Below are positions 31,480 through 40,235 of a stretch of DNA of 64,000 bases, in pieces (position 1 is the stretch's first letter; every line of letters starts with the position of its first letter). This DNA is from Neisseria brasiliensis (lineage in GTDB: Bacteria > Pseudomonadota > Gammaproteobacteria > Burkholderiales > Neisseriaceae), in NCBI RefSeq assembly GCF_009671065.1, contig NZ_CP046027.1:930001-994000 (forward strand), in the 5' to 3' direction. Under the pieces are notes generated by a model, which made no database searches, was not told the DNA's origin, and worked only from the letters and a program-made list of their open reading frames with translations. Both the position numbers and the translations under genes were made by a program.

Positions 31480-32334
31480 TTACACTTTAGCAGCAGCAGC
31501 TACTTCAGCAGCGTAGTCAACTTCTTTTTTCTCGATACCGTCACCTACTTTGTAACGTACAAAGCTGATGATTTCGGTGCTGTTTTCTTTGGCGAATTGA
31601 GCCACGGTTTGATCTGGGTTCATCACGAACGGTTGGCCGTTCAAAGTGATTTCTGCCAAGAATTTGCGGATACGGCCTTCAACCATTTTTTCAGCGATGT
31701 CGGCAGGTTTGCCAGACTCAATGGCTTGTTGGGTGTAGATGCGGCGTTCTTTTTCAACGGTTTCGGCATCGACTTCAGCTTCTGAAACGCAAACTGGTTT
31801 AGCGGCTACGATGTGCATACCGATTTTGCGGGCAACATCTTCAGAACCTTTGAACTCAACCAATACACCTTCAGTCGCCAATGCGCCGTGGATGTAGGCA
31901 GTCAGTTGGTTTGCAGTGTCGATCAATTCGAAACGGCGTACAGACATGTTTTCGCCCAATTTGGCGATGATTTCTTTACGCTCGGCTTCAACGGCTTCGC
32001 TCAAGGCTTCTACTGAAGCAGGTTTTTGCGCAACAGCGGTTTTGGCCACTGAGTTAGCAAAGGCCACAAAGCCGGCATCTTTTGCAACGAAGTCGGTTTC
32101 GCAGTTTACTTCAACCAAAGCACCCACGTTGCCTTCGATGGCATAAGCCAATACGCCTTCGGCAGCAGTACGGCCAGCCAATTTACCGGCTTTCGCGCCT
32201 GATTTGATGCGCAGGATCTCTTCGGCTTTTTCCATGTTGCCTTCGGCTTCAACCAACGCTTTTTTGCATTCCATCATACCCAGACCGGTAGCGGCGCGCA
32301 GGTCGGCAACCATTTTTGCAGTAATATCTGCCAT
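31480..32334 (-). CDS. tsf: Elongation factor Ts
   Basis: A 284-residue nucleotide-exchange factor for EF-Tu. The N-terminal UBA-like region with TGLGMMECKKALVEAEGN, the motif VNCETDFVAK, and the core and C-terminal coiled-coil region are all present; the length is normal. AAGGAG sits 7 bases before the ATG. It is second in the rpsB-tsf operon, with an attenuator-like hairpin between. Confidence 0.98.
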   Translation of the reverse strand: MADITAKMVADLRAATGLGMMECKKALVEAEGNMEKAEEILRIKSGAKAGKLAGRTAAEGVLAYAIEGNVGALVEVNCETDFVAKDAGFVAFANSVAKTAVAQKPASVEALSEAVEAERKEIIAKLGENMSVRRFELIDTANQLTAYIHGALATEGVLVEFKGSEDVARKIGMHIVAAKPVCVSEAEVDAETVEKERRIYTQQAIESGKPADIAEKMVEGRIRKFLAEITLNGQPFVMNPDQTVAQFAKENSTEIISFVRYKVGDGIEKKEVDYAAEVAAAAKV

Positions 32335-32424
32335 GTTAAACTCCTTGAATTTTTAGGAAAATAAAGCCAATCAGCTTTATTTGGAATCGGTAAGTGCGGC
32401 ACTTAAGCCGCGCTTGATTATCTG

Positions 32425-32446
32425 AAAAAAGGGGCTAAAAGCCCCT
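32425..32446 (-). terminator. Hairpin between rpsB and tsf
   Basis: AGGGGCT/AGCCCCT with a 3-base loop and a minus-strand T6. Probably a partial terminator that lowers tsf relative to rpsB. Confidence 0.75.
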
Positions 32447-32460
32447 CTTTCGTCGCTGTA

Positions 32461-33186
32461 TTACTCAGCAGCAGCTTGGGCAGCGGCAACGGTTTCTTGC
32501 AAGGCTTGGTTTTTGCCTTCCAAAACGGCGTCGGCGATACCGCGGCAGTACAGACGGATGGCTTTTGCAGAGTCATCGTTACCTGGAATCACGTATTTCA
32601 CGCCGTCAGGGCTGTTGTTGGTATCAACAACGGCGATCACAGGGATACCCAATTTTTCAGCTTCAACCAAAGTACCTTTTTGGTAACCGGTGTCAATCAC
32701 GAAAATGGCGTCAGGCAAGCCTTTCATGTTTTTGATACCGCCCAAAGAGCGTTCCAGCTTCTCAACGTCGCGTTGCATTTCCAGAATTTCTTTTTTGCTG
32801 TAACCGGCTTCAGCAGCATTTTCCAGAGCAGCCGTTTTTTCTTCCAGACGTTTGATAGACTGTTTTACAGTTTTGTAGTTGGTCAACATGCCACCCAACC
32901 AACGGTGGTCAACGAAAGGCATGTCTGCACGAGTCGCTTCTTCACGGATGATTTCGCGTGCTTGGCGTTTGGTACCGACAAACAATACGGTGCCTTTGTT
33001 GGCAACCAGACGACGAACCGCTTCTTGCGCATCTTGGAACATCGGCAAGGTTTTTTCCAAGTTTACGATGTGGATTTTGTTGCGCGCGCCAAAAATGTAT
33101 TGTTCCATTTTCGGGTTCCAGAAACGGGTTTGGTGACCAAAGTGAACACCGGCTTCAATCATCTGACGCATGGTAATTTGAGACAT
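32461..33186 (-). CDS. rpsB: 30S ribosomal protein S2
   Basis: A 241-residue ribosomal protein that helps dock S1 at the small subunit. The N-terminus MSQITMRQMIEAGVHFGHQT and FWNPKM are invariant features, and the coiled-coil (about 100-150) and DTNNSPDGVKYVIPGNDDS motif are normal. I chose the ATG at 33186 by homology; TTAAGGA precedes it at good spacing. It is first in the rpsB-tsf operon, with a long leader that may be autoregulatory. Confidence 0.98.
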   Translation of the reverse strand: MSQITMRQMIEAGVHFGHQTRFWNPKMEQYIFGARNKIHIVNLEKTLPMFQDAQEAVRRLVANKGTVLFVGTKRQAREIIREEATRADMPFVDHRWLGGMLTNYKTVKQSIKRLEEKTAALENAAEAGYSKKEILEMQRDVEKLERSLGGIKNMKGLPDAIFVIDTGYQKGTLVEAEKLGIPVIAVVDTNNSPDGVKYVIPGNDDSAKAIRLYCRGIADAVLEGKNQALQETVAAAQAAAE

Positions 33187-33237
33187 AATATTCCTTAAAT
33201 TTGAAAGGGTTAAGAGCACACATTCAATCGCATAGAA

Positions 33238-33275
33238 CTTGGCTTCAGCCAAGCACCCTTCGGCGAAAGTGGGCA
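33238..33275 (-). promoter_or_regulatory. Structured rpsB leader
   Basis: Two adjacent stems in the 5' untranslated region: CTTGGC/GCCAAG (33238-33253) and a second GCACCC..-GTGGG fold (about 33254-33272). S2 represses its own operon through a leader structure in other proteobacteria. This is a candidate only. Confidence 0.35.
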
Positions 33276-33335
33276 TAGTTTAAAAAATGGAAATTTGCTT
33301 TTAAAATCAAAAGCCCGAGAATTATATAGGATAAC

Positions 33336-33400
33336 AGGCCGTCTGAAAAGGGAAATGTCGTGCTTTATTTTGCGCGTTGTCGGATTTTTCAGACGGCCTG
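33336..33400. terminator. DUS inverted repeat between rpsB and a membrane-protein gene
   Basis: CAGGCCGTCTGAAAA (about 33336) and TTTTCAGACGGCCTG (about 33386-33400), long loop, just after the downstream stop of the small membrane-protein gene. Confidence 0.6.
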
Positions 33401-33405
33401 ATGAA

Positions 33406-33651
33406 TCATTCCGAATCGGGATGTTGCGCCTGCTCTACCGCTTGTTTTTTCTGCTTTAAGGCTTCGGTTTCGGCGCGGTCGGCCTGTTTTATCAAGCGGT
33501 TGCGCCGGCGTGTGACCACCACCCATGATAAAAAAATCATCGGCAACACCGCCCAAAAAAGCAGGTAAATCAAAGCTCGCGCAATGCTGGGCTGGGCAGC
33601 GGAAAACATCACCGCCACAAATAAATAGCCGATAATGACGATATGCCACAT
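33406..33651 (-). CDS. Small inner-membrane protein of unknown function
   Basis: An 81-residue protein with two predicted membrane helices (about 2-17 and 24-45: IVIIGYLFVAVMFSA and ARALIYLLFWAVLPMIFLSWVV) and a charged tail rich in Arg, Lys, Glu and Gln. I do not recognise the family. I chose the ATG at 33651 (MWHIVIIG) because AGGA lies 8 bases before it; the frame remains open further upstream, across the divergent folate-ligase gene, without plausible content. It diverges from the cyclo-ligase gene. Confidence 0.65.
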   Translation of the reverse strand: MWHIVIIGYLFVAVMFSAAQPSIARALIYLLFWAVLPMIFLSWVVVTRRRNRLIKQADRAETEALKQKKQAVEQAQHPDSE

Positions 33652-33724
33652 AATCGTGTTCCTCATGACAAGAGAAGCGGATTTTACCGCAAATCCGTCC
33701 CATCCGCCCAAACGGAGCAGCCTA

Positions 33725-34306
33725 ATGAATCTTGATAAAACCGAATTACGCCGCCACTTACGCCGCGCACGGGCGCACATGCACCCGACCGAACGTGCGG
33801 CCGCCACGCAAACCATCAACCGCCTACTGAAGCGCCACATCAAAAAAGGCCGCCACATCGGCGTGTATTGGCCGATTGGCAAGGAATTGCGTTTGGACGA
33901 TTTTATTCAGACGGCCTTAAAACGCGGCGCGAAACTTTATCTGCCTTATATCGAACCAAACAGCCGCCGCTTGTGGTTTACGCGTTATCTCTCCAATAAA
34001 ACGCAGCAGCCCGAACGCAAGCGCGGCCAAGCCAAATTGTTGATTCCGCAGTTTGCCGGCGAAAAACGGCGCGTACATCGCTTGGATATCTTGCTGGTGC
34101 CGATTGTCGGCATTGATAAACGCGGCTATCGTTTGGGGCAAGCCGGCGGTTTTTATGATGCGTCTTTGGCGCAGATGAAATACCGTTTGCACACCCAAAC
34201 CCTAGGCGTGGGCTTCGGCTGCCAATTGATTGATGAATTGCCGATTGAGCCGCACGATATTGCTTTAGATGGTTTTGTTTCGGAACGAGGCGAATTGAAG
34301 TTTTAA
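33725..34306 (+). CDS. 5-formyltetrahydrofolate cyclo-ligase
   Basis: A 193-residue enzyme that converts 5-formyl-THF to 5,10-methenyl-THF with ATP, clearing a folate inhibitor. The N-terminal KTELRRHLRRARAHM, the GVYWPIGKELRLDD motif and the C-terminal RLGQAGGFYDASL (ATP loop, normally GxGxGYYD) fit the family; the loop variant GQAGGFYD is a little unusual. The ATG at 33725 follows GGAG. In other proteobacteria 6S RNA precedes this gene; I saw no clear 6S-like fold in the short 74-base divergent gap. Confidence 0.9.
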   Translation: MNLDKTELRRHLRRARAHMHPTERAAATQTINRLLKRHIKKGRHIGVYWPIGKELRLDDFIQTALKRGAKLYLPYIEPNSRRLWFTRYLSNKTQQPERKRGQAKLLIPQFAGEKRRVHRLDILLVPIVGIDKRGYRLGQAGGFYDASLAQMKYRLHTQTLGVGFGCQLIDELPIEPHDIALDGFVSERGELKF

Positions 34307-34329
34307 ATTTTCAGACGGCCTCAAAAGCA

Positions 34330-34364
34330 AAACGGCGTTTACCCACTCAGGGCAAACGCCGTTT
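34330..34364. terminator. Bidirectional stem-loop terminator
   Basis: Perfect arms AAACGGCGTTT (34330-34340) and AAACGCCGTTT (34354-34364) between convergent genes. Confidence 0.85.
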
Positions 34365-34376
34365 GTCATGTATCGC

Positions 34377-35098
34377 TTAAATCGAAAAATCTTCTTTCAA
34401 CAAATGCTTGTAGGCATACAGGTAAGATGCGCCGACAAATGACGAACCACCAACCACGGTACCCAAAAACACAGGAATCATGTTCAGGAAAAATTGTCCC
34501 CACGTCACATCAGCGCCCGCCCAAATACCGGCAGGAATAATAAACATATTGGCCACAAAGTGTTGGAAACCGATTAACACGAAAATCATCACTGGGAACC
34601 ACATCGCCAAAATACGGCCAGAGGTGAATTTTGAGCCGAAGTAAAACCAAATGCCCATACATACCATCCAGTTACACGCGATGGCGGAAATAAAGGCACG
34701 GCCGAAATCCATATCGACTTTGGCTTGCGCAATCGCCATGGTTTTGGCCGCCGCCGCCCCTTCCGACAAGCCGACGTAGTGGCCAAGGAAATACGCCATC
34801 GCTACCGCACCGGCCAAGTTGCCCAAGCTGACAATCAGCCAGTTGCGCGCCAATAATTTCACCGATACTTTTTTGGTTAAGAAACCGAGCGACATCAACA
34901 TCATGTTGCCGGTGGCCAATTCACCGCCGCGCCTAACAAAGCCGCCAAGCCCTCCCATTCAGCCGGAATGCCGCTGACCACTTTCAAATAAGCCAAATAG
35001 CCGAAACCGACATAACCACCGCCCAAAAAGCTGAGAATACTCAACATTTTCACGCTGGCCATGGATTTGTTTTGGCTTTTGATAATCGTATCTTGCAA
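34377..35098 (-). pseudogene. Broken formate/nitrite transporter (FocA/NirC family)
   Basis: The N-terminal 60 residues (MASVKMLSILSFLGGGYVGFGYLAY, ending at LLGAAV) are in one frame and stop at about 34903. The rest (GGELATGNMMLMSL to LLKEDFSI) is in another. Between LLGAAV and GGELATGN the family normally has about 15 more residues, so there was a small deletion plus frameshift, perhaps between GGCGGT-like short repeats near 34920-34940. The remaining part keeps the FNT pore signatures, including GGELATGN and the NWMVCMG helix. Without the lost helix segment it should not work. An assembly error is possible but would need more than a single base. Confidence 0.85.
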
Positions 35099-35384
35099 AA
35101 TTTCGTGGGGAAAAAATCGCGGTTGTCGCTCATGGTTATGCCGTTGGAAAACAAATAATCGCGCAATGTAACCGTTTATTACCGCCGTACAAAAGAATTT
35201 TTATTCGCGGCCAAATAATTTTTGGTTATGTAAGTGAAACTTATTTCTCAATTAAGTTTGATTCAAATCTTTTCGTAAACACGCATAAATTCAAGTAAAC
35301 CTGTTTCAGACGGCCTTGAGTCTGCCACTTTATCCCCTATATACTGATTGTTGAAAACAAGAACAATCGATTAAGGAAGGTATT
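35099..35384. other. Divergent intergenic region, FNT pseudogene / TM2 gene
   Basis: About 290 bases, AT-rich, with one isolated DUS at about 35306. It probably contains both promoters. No gene seen. Confidence 0.4.
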
Positions 35385-35627
35385 ATGCAACAACCGTCTT
35401 TTTCTTATGCTGCATCTTATCCCCACACCTGTAATAAAGCACTTTATATTGCCATGGCTTTATTGTTTGGTTCGTTTGGGGTACACAAATTCTGCGCCGG
35501 CCGCGTGTGGATGGGTTTGTTTTACGCGGTATTCTGCTGGACCGGCATTCCGACCATTGTCGGCATCATCGAAGGGGTATTGGCGGCATTCAAACCAACC
35601 GACTCACTCGGTGCGATTATCGTGTAA
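35385..35627 (+). CDS. TM2 domain-containing protein
   Basis: An 80-residue protein consisting of a TM2 domain: two membrane helices joined by a short turn, with the signature FGSFGVHKFCAGRVWMGLFY and GIPTIVGIIEGVL. Proteins of this type are widespread and of unclear role. AAGGAAG precedes the ATG. It is a single gene; a DUS terminator lies about 100 bases later. Confidence 0.9.
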   Translation: MQQPSFSYAASYPHTCNKALYIAMALLFGSFGVHKFCAGRVWMGLFYAVFCWTGIPTIVGIIEGVLAAFKPTDSLGAIIV

Positions 35628-35731
35628 TTTTGCACGCAAACACGCTTACTAATTTTGACTTTTTTTGAAAATCTAAAAATTTTTCGATGTTAATGATTTT
35701 TTATATATAAGCAATCAATCCCTTATCTAAC

Positions 35732-35761
35732 AAGGCCGTCTGAATGTTTCAGACGGCCTTT
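35732..35761. terminator. DUS hairpin terminator
   Basis: AAGGCCGTCTGAA/TTCAGACGGCCTT with a 3-base loop and a short T-run, between the TM2 gene and mqo. Confidence 0.7.
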
Positions 35762-35849
35762 GTATCATCGAATCCACTGATTCCTTTCATAAAATCTTTG
35801 CATTTCTGCGCGAAATCTACTAAATTCTAAGGATATACGTTGTTAACAA

Positions 35850-35865
35850 TCTGTGTATGCACAGA
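35850..35865. promoter_or_regulatory. Palindrome in the mqo upstream region
   Basis: TCTGTG-TATG-CACAGA, a perfect 6-bp dyad about 60 bases before the mqo start. It could be an operator or the base of a leader hairpin; no regulator is assigned. Confidence 0.35.
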
Positions 35866-35925
35866 TGACATCAATACGGAATAATCATAAAGGCAAATCA
35901 TTGCCTATCCTTTAGGAGTATAACC

Positions 35926-37398
35926 ATGGCTGAAGCAACTGACGTTGTATTGGTTGGTGGAGGAATCATGAGTGCCACTTTGGGTATTCTACTCAAAGAA
36001 CTCGAACCCTCTTGGGAAATCACCATTGTCGAACGCCTTGACGATATTGCGCAAGAATCATCCAACCCTTGGAACAATGCCGGCACCGGCCACTCGGCTC
36101 TATGTGAATTAAACTATGCCCCGCTGGGCAGCGACGGTACTGTCGACCCTGAACGTTCGTTGAATATTGCCGAACAATTCATGATCAGCCGCCAATTCTG
36201 GGCGACTTTGGTCAGCGAAGGCAAAATGGCCGACAATTCGTTTATCAACAGCGTGCCGCATATGTCGTTTGTGATGACCGACGACCATTGCGCCTACCTG
36301 CCGAAACGTTTTGACGCGTTTAAAAAACAAAAATTGTTCGAGAAAATGGAGTTCTCGACCGACCGCAATAAAATACACGAATGGGCGCCATTGGTCATTG
36401 AAGGCCGCAATGAAAGCCAACCGGTTGCCGCCAACTATTCGGCAGAAGGCACCGACGTCGATTTCGGCAACATCACCCGCCAAATGATTGAAAACCTGAC
36501 CAGTCGCGGCGTGAAATTGTTATGCAACCGCCATGTAGAAGAAATCAACCGTGAAGCCGACGGCGCTTGGGCGATTAAAACCTGCGACACACGCGACAAT
36601 ACACAAAAACTCACCCTGCGCACCCGTTTCGTCTTCTTGGGTGCGGGCGGCGGCGCATTGTCGCTGCTGCAAAAATCCGGCATCCCGGAAGGCCGCGGCT
36701 ACGGCGGTTTCCCAGTATCCGGCTTGTTCCTGCGCAACAACAACGAAGCAACATCCGAGCGCCACAACGCCAAAGTATATGGTCAGGCATCGGTCGGTGC
36801 GCCGCCGATGTCGGTACCGCACTTGGATACCCGCCATGTGGACGGCAAACGTCATTTGATGTTCGGCCCATACGCCGGCTTCAAACCCAACTTCCTGAAG
36901 CAAGGTTCGATGATGGACTTGCCGATGTCGATTCACCGCGACAACCTGCTGCCGATTTTGCGCGCCGGTTGGGACAACCTGCCGCTGACCAAATATCTGC
37001 TGGGCGAATTGCGCAAAACCAAAGAAGAGCGGATTGCTTCGTTGATGGAATACTACCCGAACGCCAATCCTGACGAATGGGAACTGATTACCGCCGGTCA
37101 ACGTGTGCAAGTGATTAAGAAAGACAACAAAAAAGGCGGCGTATTGCAATTCGGTACCGAATTGGTGATGCACGAAGACGGCTCTTTGGCTGCCCTTTTG
37201 GGTGCGTCACCGGGTGCGTCAACTGCTGTACCGCTGATGATTCGTTTGGTTAACCAATGCTTCCCGCAACACAAAGAGGCATGGCAAGGCCGTATCAAAG
37301 AGCTGATTCCGGGTTATGGCGTGAAACTGAACGATAACCCTGAATTTGCCGAAGAAATCATCAGCCACACCGCTAAAGTGTTGGACATCCATCATTAA
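35926..37398 (+). CDS. mqo: Malate:quinone oxidoreductase
   Basis: A 490-residue FAD enzyme on the inner membrane face that oxidises malate to oxaloacetate and reduces the quinone pool. The FAD-binding motif LVGGGIMSATLGILLKELEP is at residues 9-28. NPWNNAGTGHSALCELNYAP and the C-terminal LGASPGASTAVPLM are strongly conserved. Neisseria use Mqo for the malate step of the TCA cycle. TAGGAG lies 9 bases before the ATG. It is a single gene with its own terminator. Confidence 0.97.
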   Translation: MAEATDVVLVGGGIMSATLGILLKELEPSWEITIVERLDDIAQESSNPWNNAGTGHSALCELNYAPLGSDGTVDPERSLNIAEQFMISRQFWATLVSEGKMADNSFINSVPHMSFVMTDDHCAYLPKRFDAFKKQKLFEKMEFSTDRNKIHEWAPLVIEGRNESQPVAANYSAEGTDVDFGNITRQMIENLTSRGVKLLCNRHVEEINREADGAWAIKTCDTRDNTQKLTLRTRFVFLGAGGGALSLLQKSGIPEGRGYGGFPVSGLFLRNNNEATSERHNAKVYGQASVGAPPMSVPHLDTRHVDGKRHLMFGPYAGFKPNFLKQGSMMDLPMSIHRDNLLPILRAGWDNLPLTKYLLGELRKTKEERIASLMEYYPNANPDEWELITAGQRVQVIKKDNKKGGVLQFGTELVMHEDGSLAALLGASPGASTAVPLMIRLVNQCFPQHKEAWQGRIKELIPGYGVKLNDNPEFAEEIISHTAKVLDIHH

Positions 37399-37419
37399 TA
37401 TGCAGCAAATATAGGCTAC

Positions 37420-37450
37420 ACAGCGCATCGCTAAGCGATGCGCTGTTTTT
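37420..37450 (+). terminator. Rho-independent terminator after mqo
   Basis: ACAGCGCATCGCT/AGCGATGCGCTGT, 4-base loop, then T5. Not DUS-based. Confidence 0.9.
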
Positions 37451-37808
37451 ATTTAACTTGAATGCCAAAAAATTAACTGATTGATGATTTTTTCAGACGG
37501 CCTAAATGTTGGATAAAACCTGAATTTAATGTGTCATGCGCAGTGAACGCGGTATAGAAACCGAATAAATCTCATCAAGATAGTCCGTTATCCAAGTAGC
37601 TTACTGCGAAGAAATGTATGTAAGATGGCCATTGCAATCAAAATATAGCCGCTTACGTTTTCGTGCGCTCTTTACACAATCCATAACCCATCTGCAAACA
37701 GGGTTTACCTAAGCCGCACACTCATTAACCGCTGCGGGCGATATGATTCGTTTCATCTTGTTTCTCCCCCAAAACACTTCATAAAACTCTTTTCGAAGGA
37801 CCAACCTC
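37451..37808. other. Intergenic region with a possible transposase remnant
   Basis: About 360 bases. One DUS at about 37492. On the minus strand at roughly 37600-37690, ENVSGYILIAMAILHTF and RSKLLG can be read before a stop, preceded by an in-frame stop. This looks like the decayed C-terminus of a transposase. The rest is featureless; the promoter of the next gene should lie near 37740-37790. Confidence 0.35.
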
Positions 37809-38432
37809 ATGATGAAAAAATATATTGCCGTTGCCGCTGCTTCTTTAATCGGTTTGGCCGGTGTGGCCACCGCCGCTGAGGCCGTATCGCAAAACAGCCG
37901 CCCAGCCAAACAGGGCCACATGCACAAACACGGTCAAAAAATGCATCAAAAAGGCGAACTGCCACGAGATTTGCAAGAATTGAATTTGAGCAACAAACAA
38001 AAAGCGCAAATCCAAAAAATCATGGAAGCCAACCGTCCGCAACAAGCCGACAAGCGTCCGACCGTTGATGCCGCCAAACGTGCTGAGTTCCAACAAAAAA
38101 TGCAACAACGCCGCACCGCCGAGCAAGCCTTGATTACCGGTAAAAACTTCGACGAAGCCGCTGCCCGCCGCTTGGTTAACGAGCGTCAGGCTGAATTTGA
38201 ACAACACGCTGCTGAGCGCAAACAACGCATGGCCGACATGGAAGTAAAACGCTTGAAAGAGCGCCATGATATTTTCCAAGTGTTGACCGCCAAACAGCAA
38301 AAACAATTGCTGGAAAACCAGCAAAAACGCCAACAAGAACGTGCCGACCGCAAAGCCCAACGCAGTCAACAGAGTCAGCCAAACATGCAAGGCGAACCAC
38401 GTCCTGATATGCCGCCAATGCCACAAAACTAA
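37809..38432 (+). CDS. Spy/CpxP-family periplasmic protein
   Basis: A 207-residue periplasmic protein with a signal peptide (MMKKYIAVAAASLIGLAG to ATA) and two LTxxQ-type repeats (LNLSNKQKAQIQKI and FQVLTAKQQKQLLEN), the signature of the Spy/CpxP chaperone and stress-sensor fold. It is very rich in Gln, Lys, Arg and Ala, and has a His/Met cluster near the mature N-terminus (HMHKHGQKMHQK), which might bind metal. Function as a folding chaperone is inferred from family. GAAGGA precedes the ATG. It ends in a DUS terminator. Confidence 0.85.
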   Translation: MMKKYIAVAAASLIGLAGVATAAEAVSQNSRPAKQGHMHKHGQKMHQKGELPRDLQELNLSNKQKAQIQKIMEANRPQQADKRPTVDAAKRAEFQQKMQQRRTAEQALITGKNFDEAAARRLVNERQAEFEQHAAERKQRMADMEVKRLKERHDIFQVLTAKQQKQLLENQQKRQQERADRKAQRSQQSQPNMQGEPRPDMPPMPQN

Positions 38433-38458
38433 TTTGTTTGATGCGTTAACTAATCAAT

Positions 38459-38501
38459 CAAGGCCGTCTGAAACCATTTATCAGGTTTCAGACGGCCTTG
38501 A
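38459..38501. terminator. DUS inverted-repeat terminator
   Basis: AAGGCCGTCTGAAACC and GGTTTCAGACGGCCTT around a short loop, after the Spy-like gene. A further DUS pair (38533 and 38570) lies at the end of the convergent DUF2520 gene. Confidence 0.7.
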
Positions 38502-38543
38502 TTGCATTTAAATTAGCCAATACGGCTGTATGTTCAGACGGCC

Positions 38544-39401
38544 TCAAATAGATTCGCTTCCCGAATGTAAGGCCGTCTGAACTTTTTCTACCGATTGTTT
38601 ATCCAACCTTGCTGCGGCCAAATTCAAGGTCGCCTGCGCCCATACGCGGTAAGCCGCCTGCTCTTCTGGTGTCATTGCCGCCAAGTGCGCCGCGACCGTG
38701 CTGTCGTCGCCGCGTACAATCGGGCCGGTCAGGGCTTGCAATGGGGGCAGCTTGCCCAAATTATTAATACTCTGCTGCATTAAGTTGCCGACCAAGCGGC
38801 GTGATAAGGTTTCCTGCAGTGCTAAAGGCGTAAGCAGGTCTTGGGCAAACGCGGCCAAGGTGACGCTGAAATTGGAAGCCGCCGACAAAGCCGCATGGTA
38901 ACGTGCTTTATATTCAGACGGCAGCGCAAACGCAGTTAAACCCAACGCCTCGGCCAATTGTTGCAAAATCTCGACAGCTTGCGCCTGCTCCGCTTCGATG
39001 GCGCACAAATTTCCAGCCAGATTGGCTACCGAGTGTTCGACATCGGCAAAAGCAAACACCGGATGCAGGCTGCCCGCCAACGCATCATGCGTCGTAACCG
39101 CTTGTAAAACCTGTATGGTTTTGGCGCCGCTCAAGTGCAGCACCACGGTTTGCGGCGTCAATTCCACCTCGCAGGCAAGGCGTTCGGCGGTGGCTTCGAT
39201 GGCATTGTCCGGCGTGGCGATGATCACCACGTCCGCCGGCGGCAAATTGGCCATATCTGCCAAAACCGTTGCGCCAAAAGCATTCGACGGCAGGCTGCGG
39301 CTGACGATATGGGAAAGCTGCCACTCGGGATGACGGCTCAATAAAGTGGCAAAAGTTTGTCCGACGCGACCTGCGCCTACGATATGGAATATTTTTTTCA
39401 T
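38544..39401 (-). CDS. Rossmann-fold DUF2520 oxidoreductase-like protein
   Basis: A 285-residue protein with an N-terminal NAD(P)-binding motif (FHIVGAGRVGQTFATLL) and a C-terminal DUF2520 domain (about 150-285), the architecture of a 6-phosphogluconate-dehydrogenase-like family of unknown substrate. The motif GSLHPVFAFAD and the helical stretch YHAALSAASNF fit. It starts 82 bases from the divergent minC. No operon partner. Confidence 0.85.
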   Translation of the reverse strand: MKKIFHIVGAGRVGQTFATLLSRHPEWQLSHIVSRSLPSNAFGATVLADMANLPPADVVIIATPDNAIEATAERLACEVELTPQTVVLHLSGAKTIQVLQAVTTHDALAGSLHPVFAFADVEHSVANLAGNLCAIEAEQAQAVEILQQLAEALGLTAFALPSEYKARYHAALSAASNFSVTLAAFAQDLLTPLALQETLSRRLVGNLMQQSINNLGKLPPLQALTGPIVRGDDSTVAAHLAAMTPEEQAAYRVWAQATLNLAAARLDKQSVEKVQTALHSGSESI

Positions 39402-39482
39402 TTCAGACGGCCTAAACGGATTGAATAGCTTAGATTAACACGGTAAACTTACACCATTAAATTTTTTTATTGTTTACTCACT

Positions 39483-40193
39483 ATGAAACCCGCGTTTGAC
39501 GTTAAGTCGGCACGATTGGATGTGTTGGCTATTCATCTGCACACCGCAGATTTGACTGAACTGGAAGAGTTTCTACGCCAGCGTACCGGCCAATACCAAG
39601 GTCTGGAAATTGTACCGTTTGTTTTGGATATGCAGGATTTCGAACACCCGGAATCATTAGATTTGGCTGAGGTTATTTCGCTTTTTGCCCGCTACGGCAT
39701 GCAGATTTTGGGTTTGCGCCACGACAATGAAGCATGGGCCGACTATGCCGCACGCTATCATTTGGTGTTCAGCCGTGGCGAAAAATCGGATACGCCGCAG
39801 CCGCCACAATTGCAACCGGCCGACATTCAAGCTGTGTCCACCACCGTCATCAGCAATCCGACCGTATTAATCAGCACCCCTGTGCGCACGGGTCAGCAAG
39901 TTTATGCGGAAAACGGCGACTTAATCGTCACTGGCATCGTCAGCCAAGGCGCGGAACTGATTGCCGATGGCAACATCCACATTTACGCCCCTATGCGCGG
40001 CCGTGCCTTGGCCGGTGCCAAAGGTGACACCAATGCACGCATTTTCATCCATTCCATGCAGGCCGAATTGGTTTCCGTGGCCGGCATTTACCGCAATTTC
40101 GAGCAGGATTTACCCGAACACCTGCACAAACGCGCGGTGCAAGTTTCATTGCAAGACAACCGCTTGGTTATCAGCGCAATCGACACCGAATAA
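39483..40193 (+). CDS. minC: Septum site-determining protein MinC
   Basis: A 236-residue inhibitor of FtsZ ring assembly near the poles. The N-terminal domain (about 1-110) has the MinC fold (FDVKSARLDVLAIHLHTAD), and the C-terminal beta-helix (about 130-236) shows VYAENGDLIVTGIVSQGAELIADGNIHIY with the RGRALAGAKGD motif that binds MinD. It is the first gene of the minC-minD-minE-oxyR cluster, with 42 bases before minD. Confidence 0.96.
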   Translation: MKPAFDVKSARLDVLAIHLHTADLTELEEFLRQRTGQYQGLEIVPFVLDMQDFEHPESLDLAEVISLFARYGMQILGLRHDNEAWADYAARYHLVFSRGEKSDTPQPPQLQPADIQAVSTTVISNPTVLISTPVRTGQQVYAENGDLIVTGIVSQGAELIADGNIHIYAPMRGRALAGAKGDTNARIFIHSMQAELVSVAGIYRNFEQDLPEHLHKRAVQVSLQDNRLVISAIDTE

Positions 40194-40235
40194 TGTTTTA
40201 AAATATTAAATTTGAGTATCTGAAAAGGAAATATC

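Noticed and set aside
33652..33882. N-terminal extension of the small membrane-protein gene at 33406
   Set aside because: The extension is antisense to the folate cyclo-ligase start and has no ribosome site; ATG 33651 has AGGA at good spacing.
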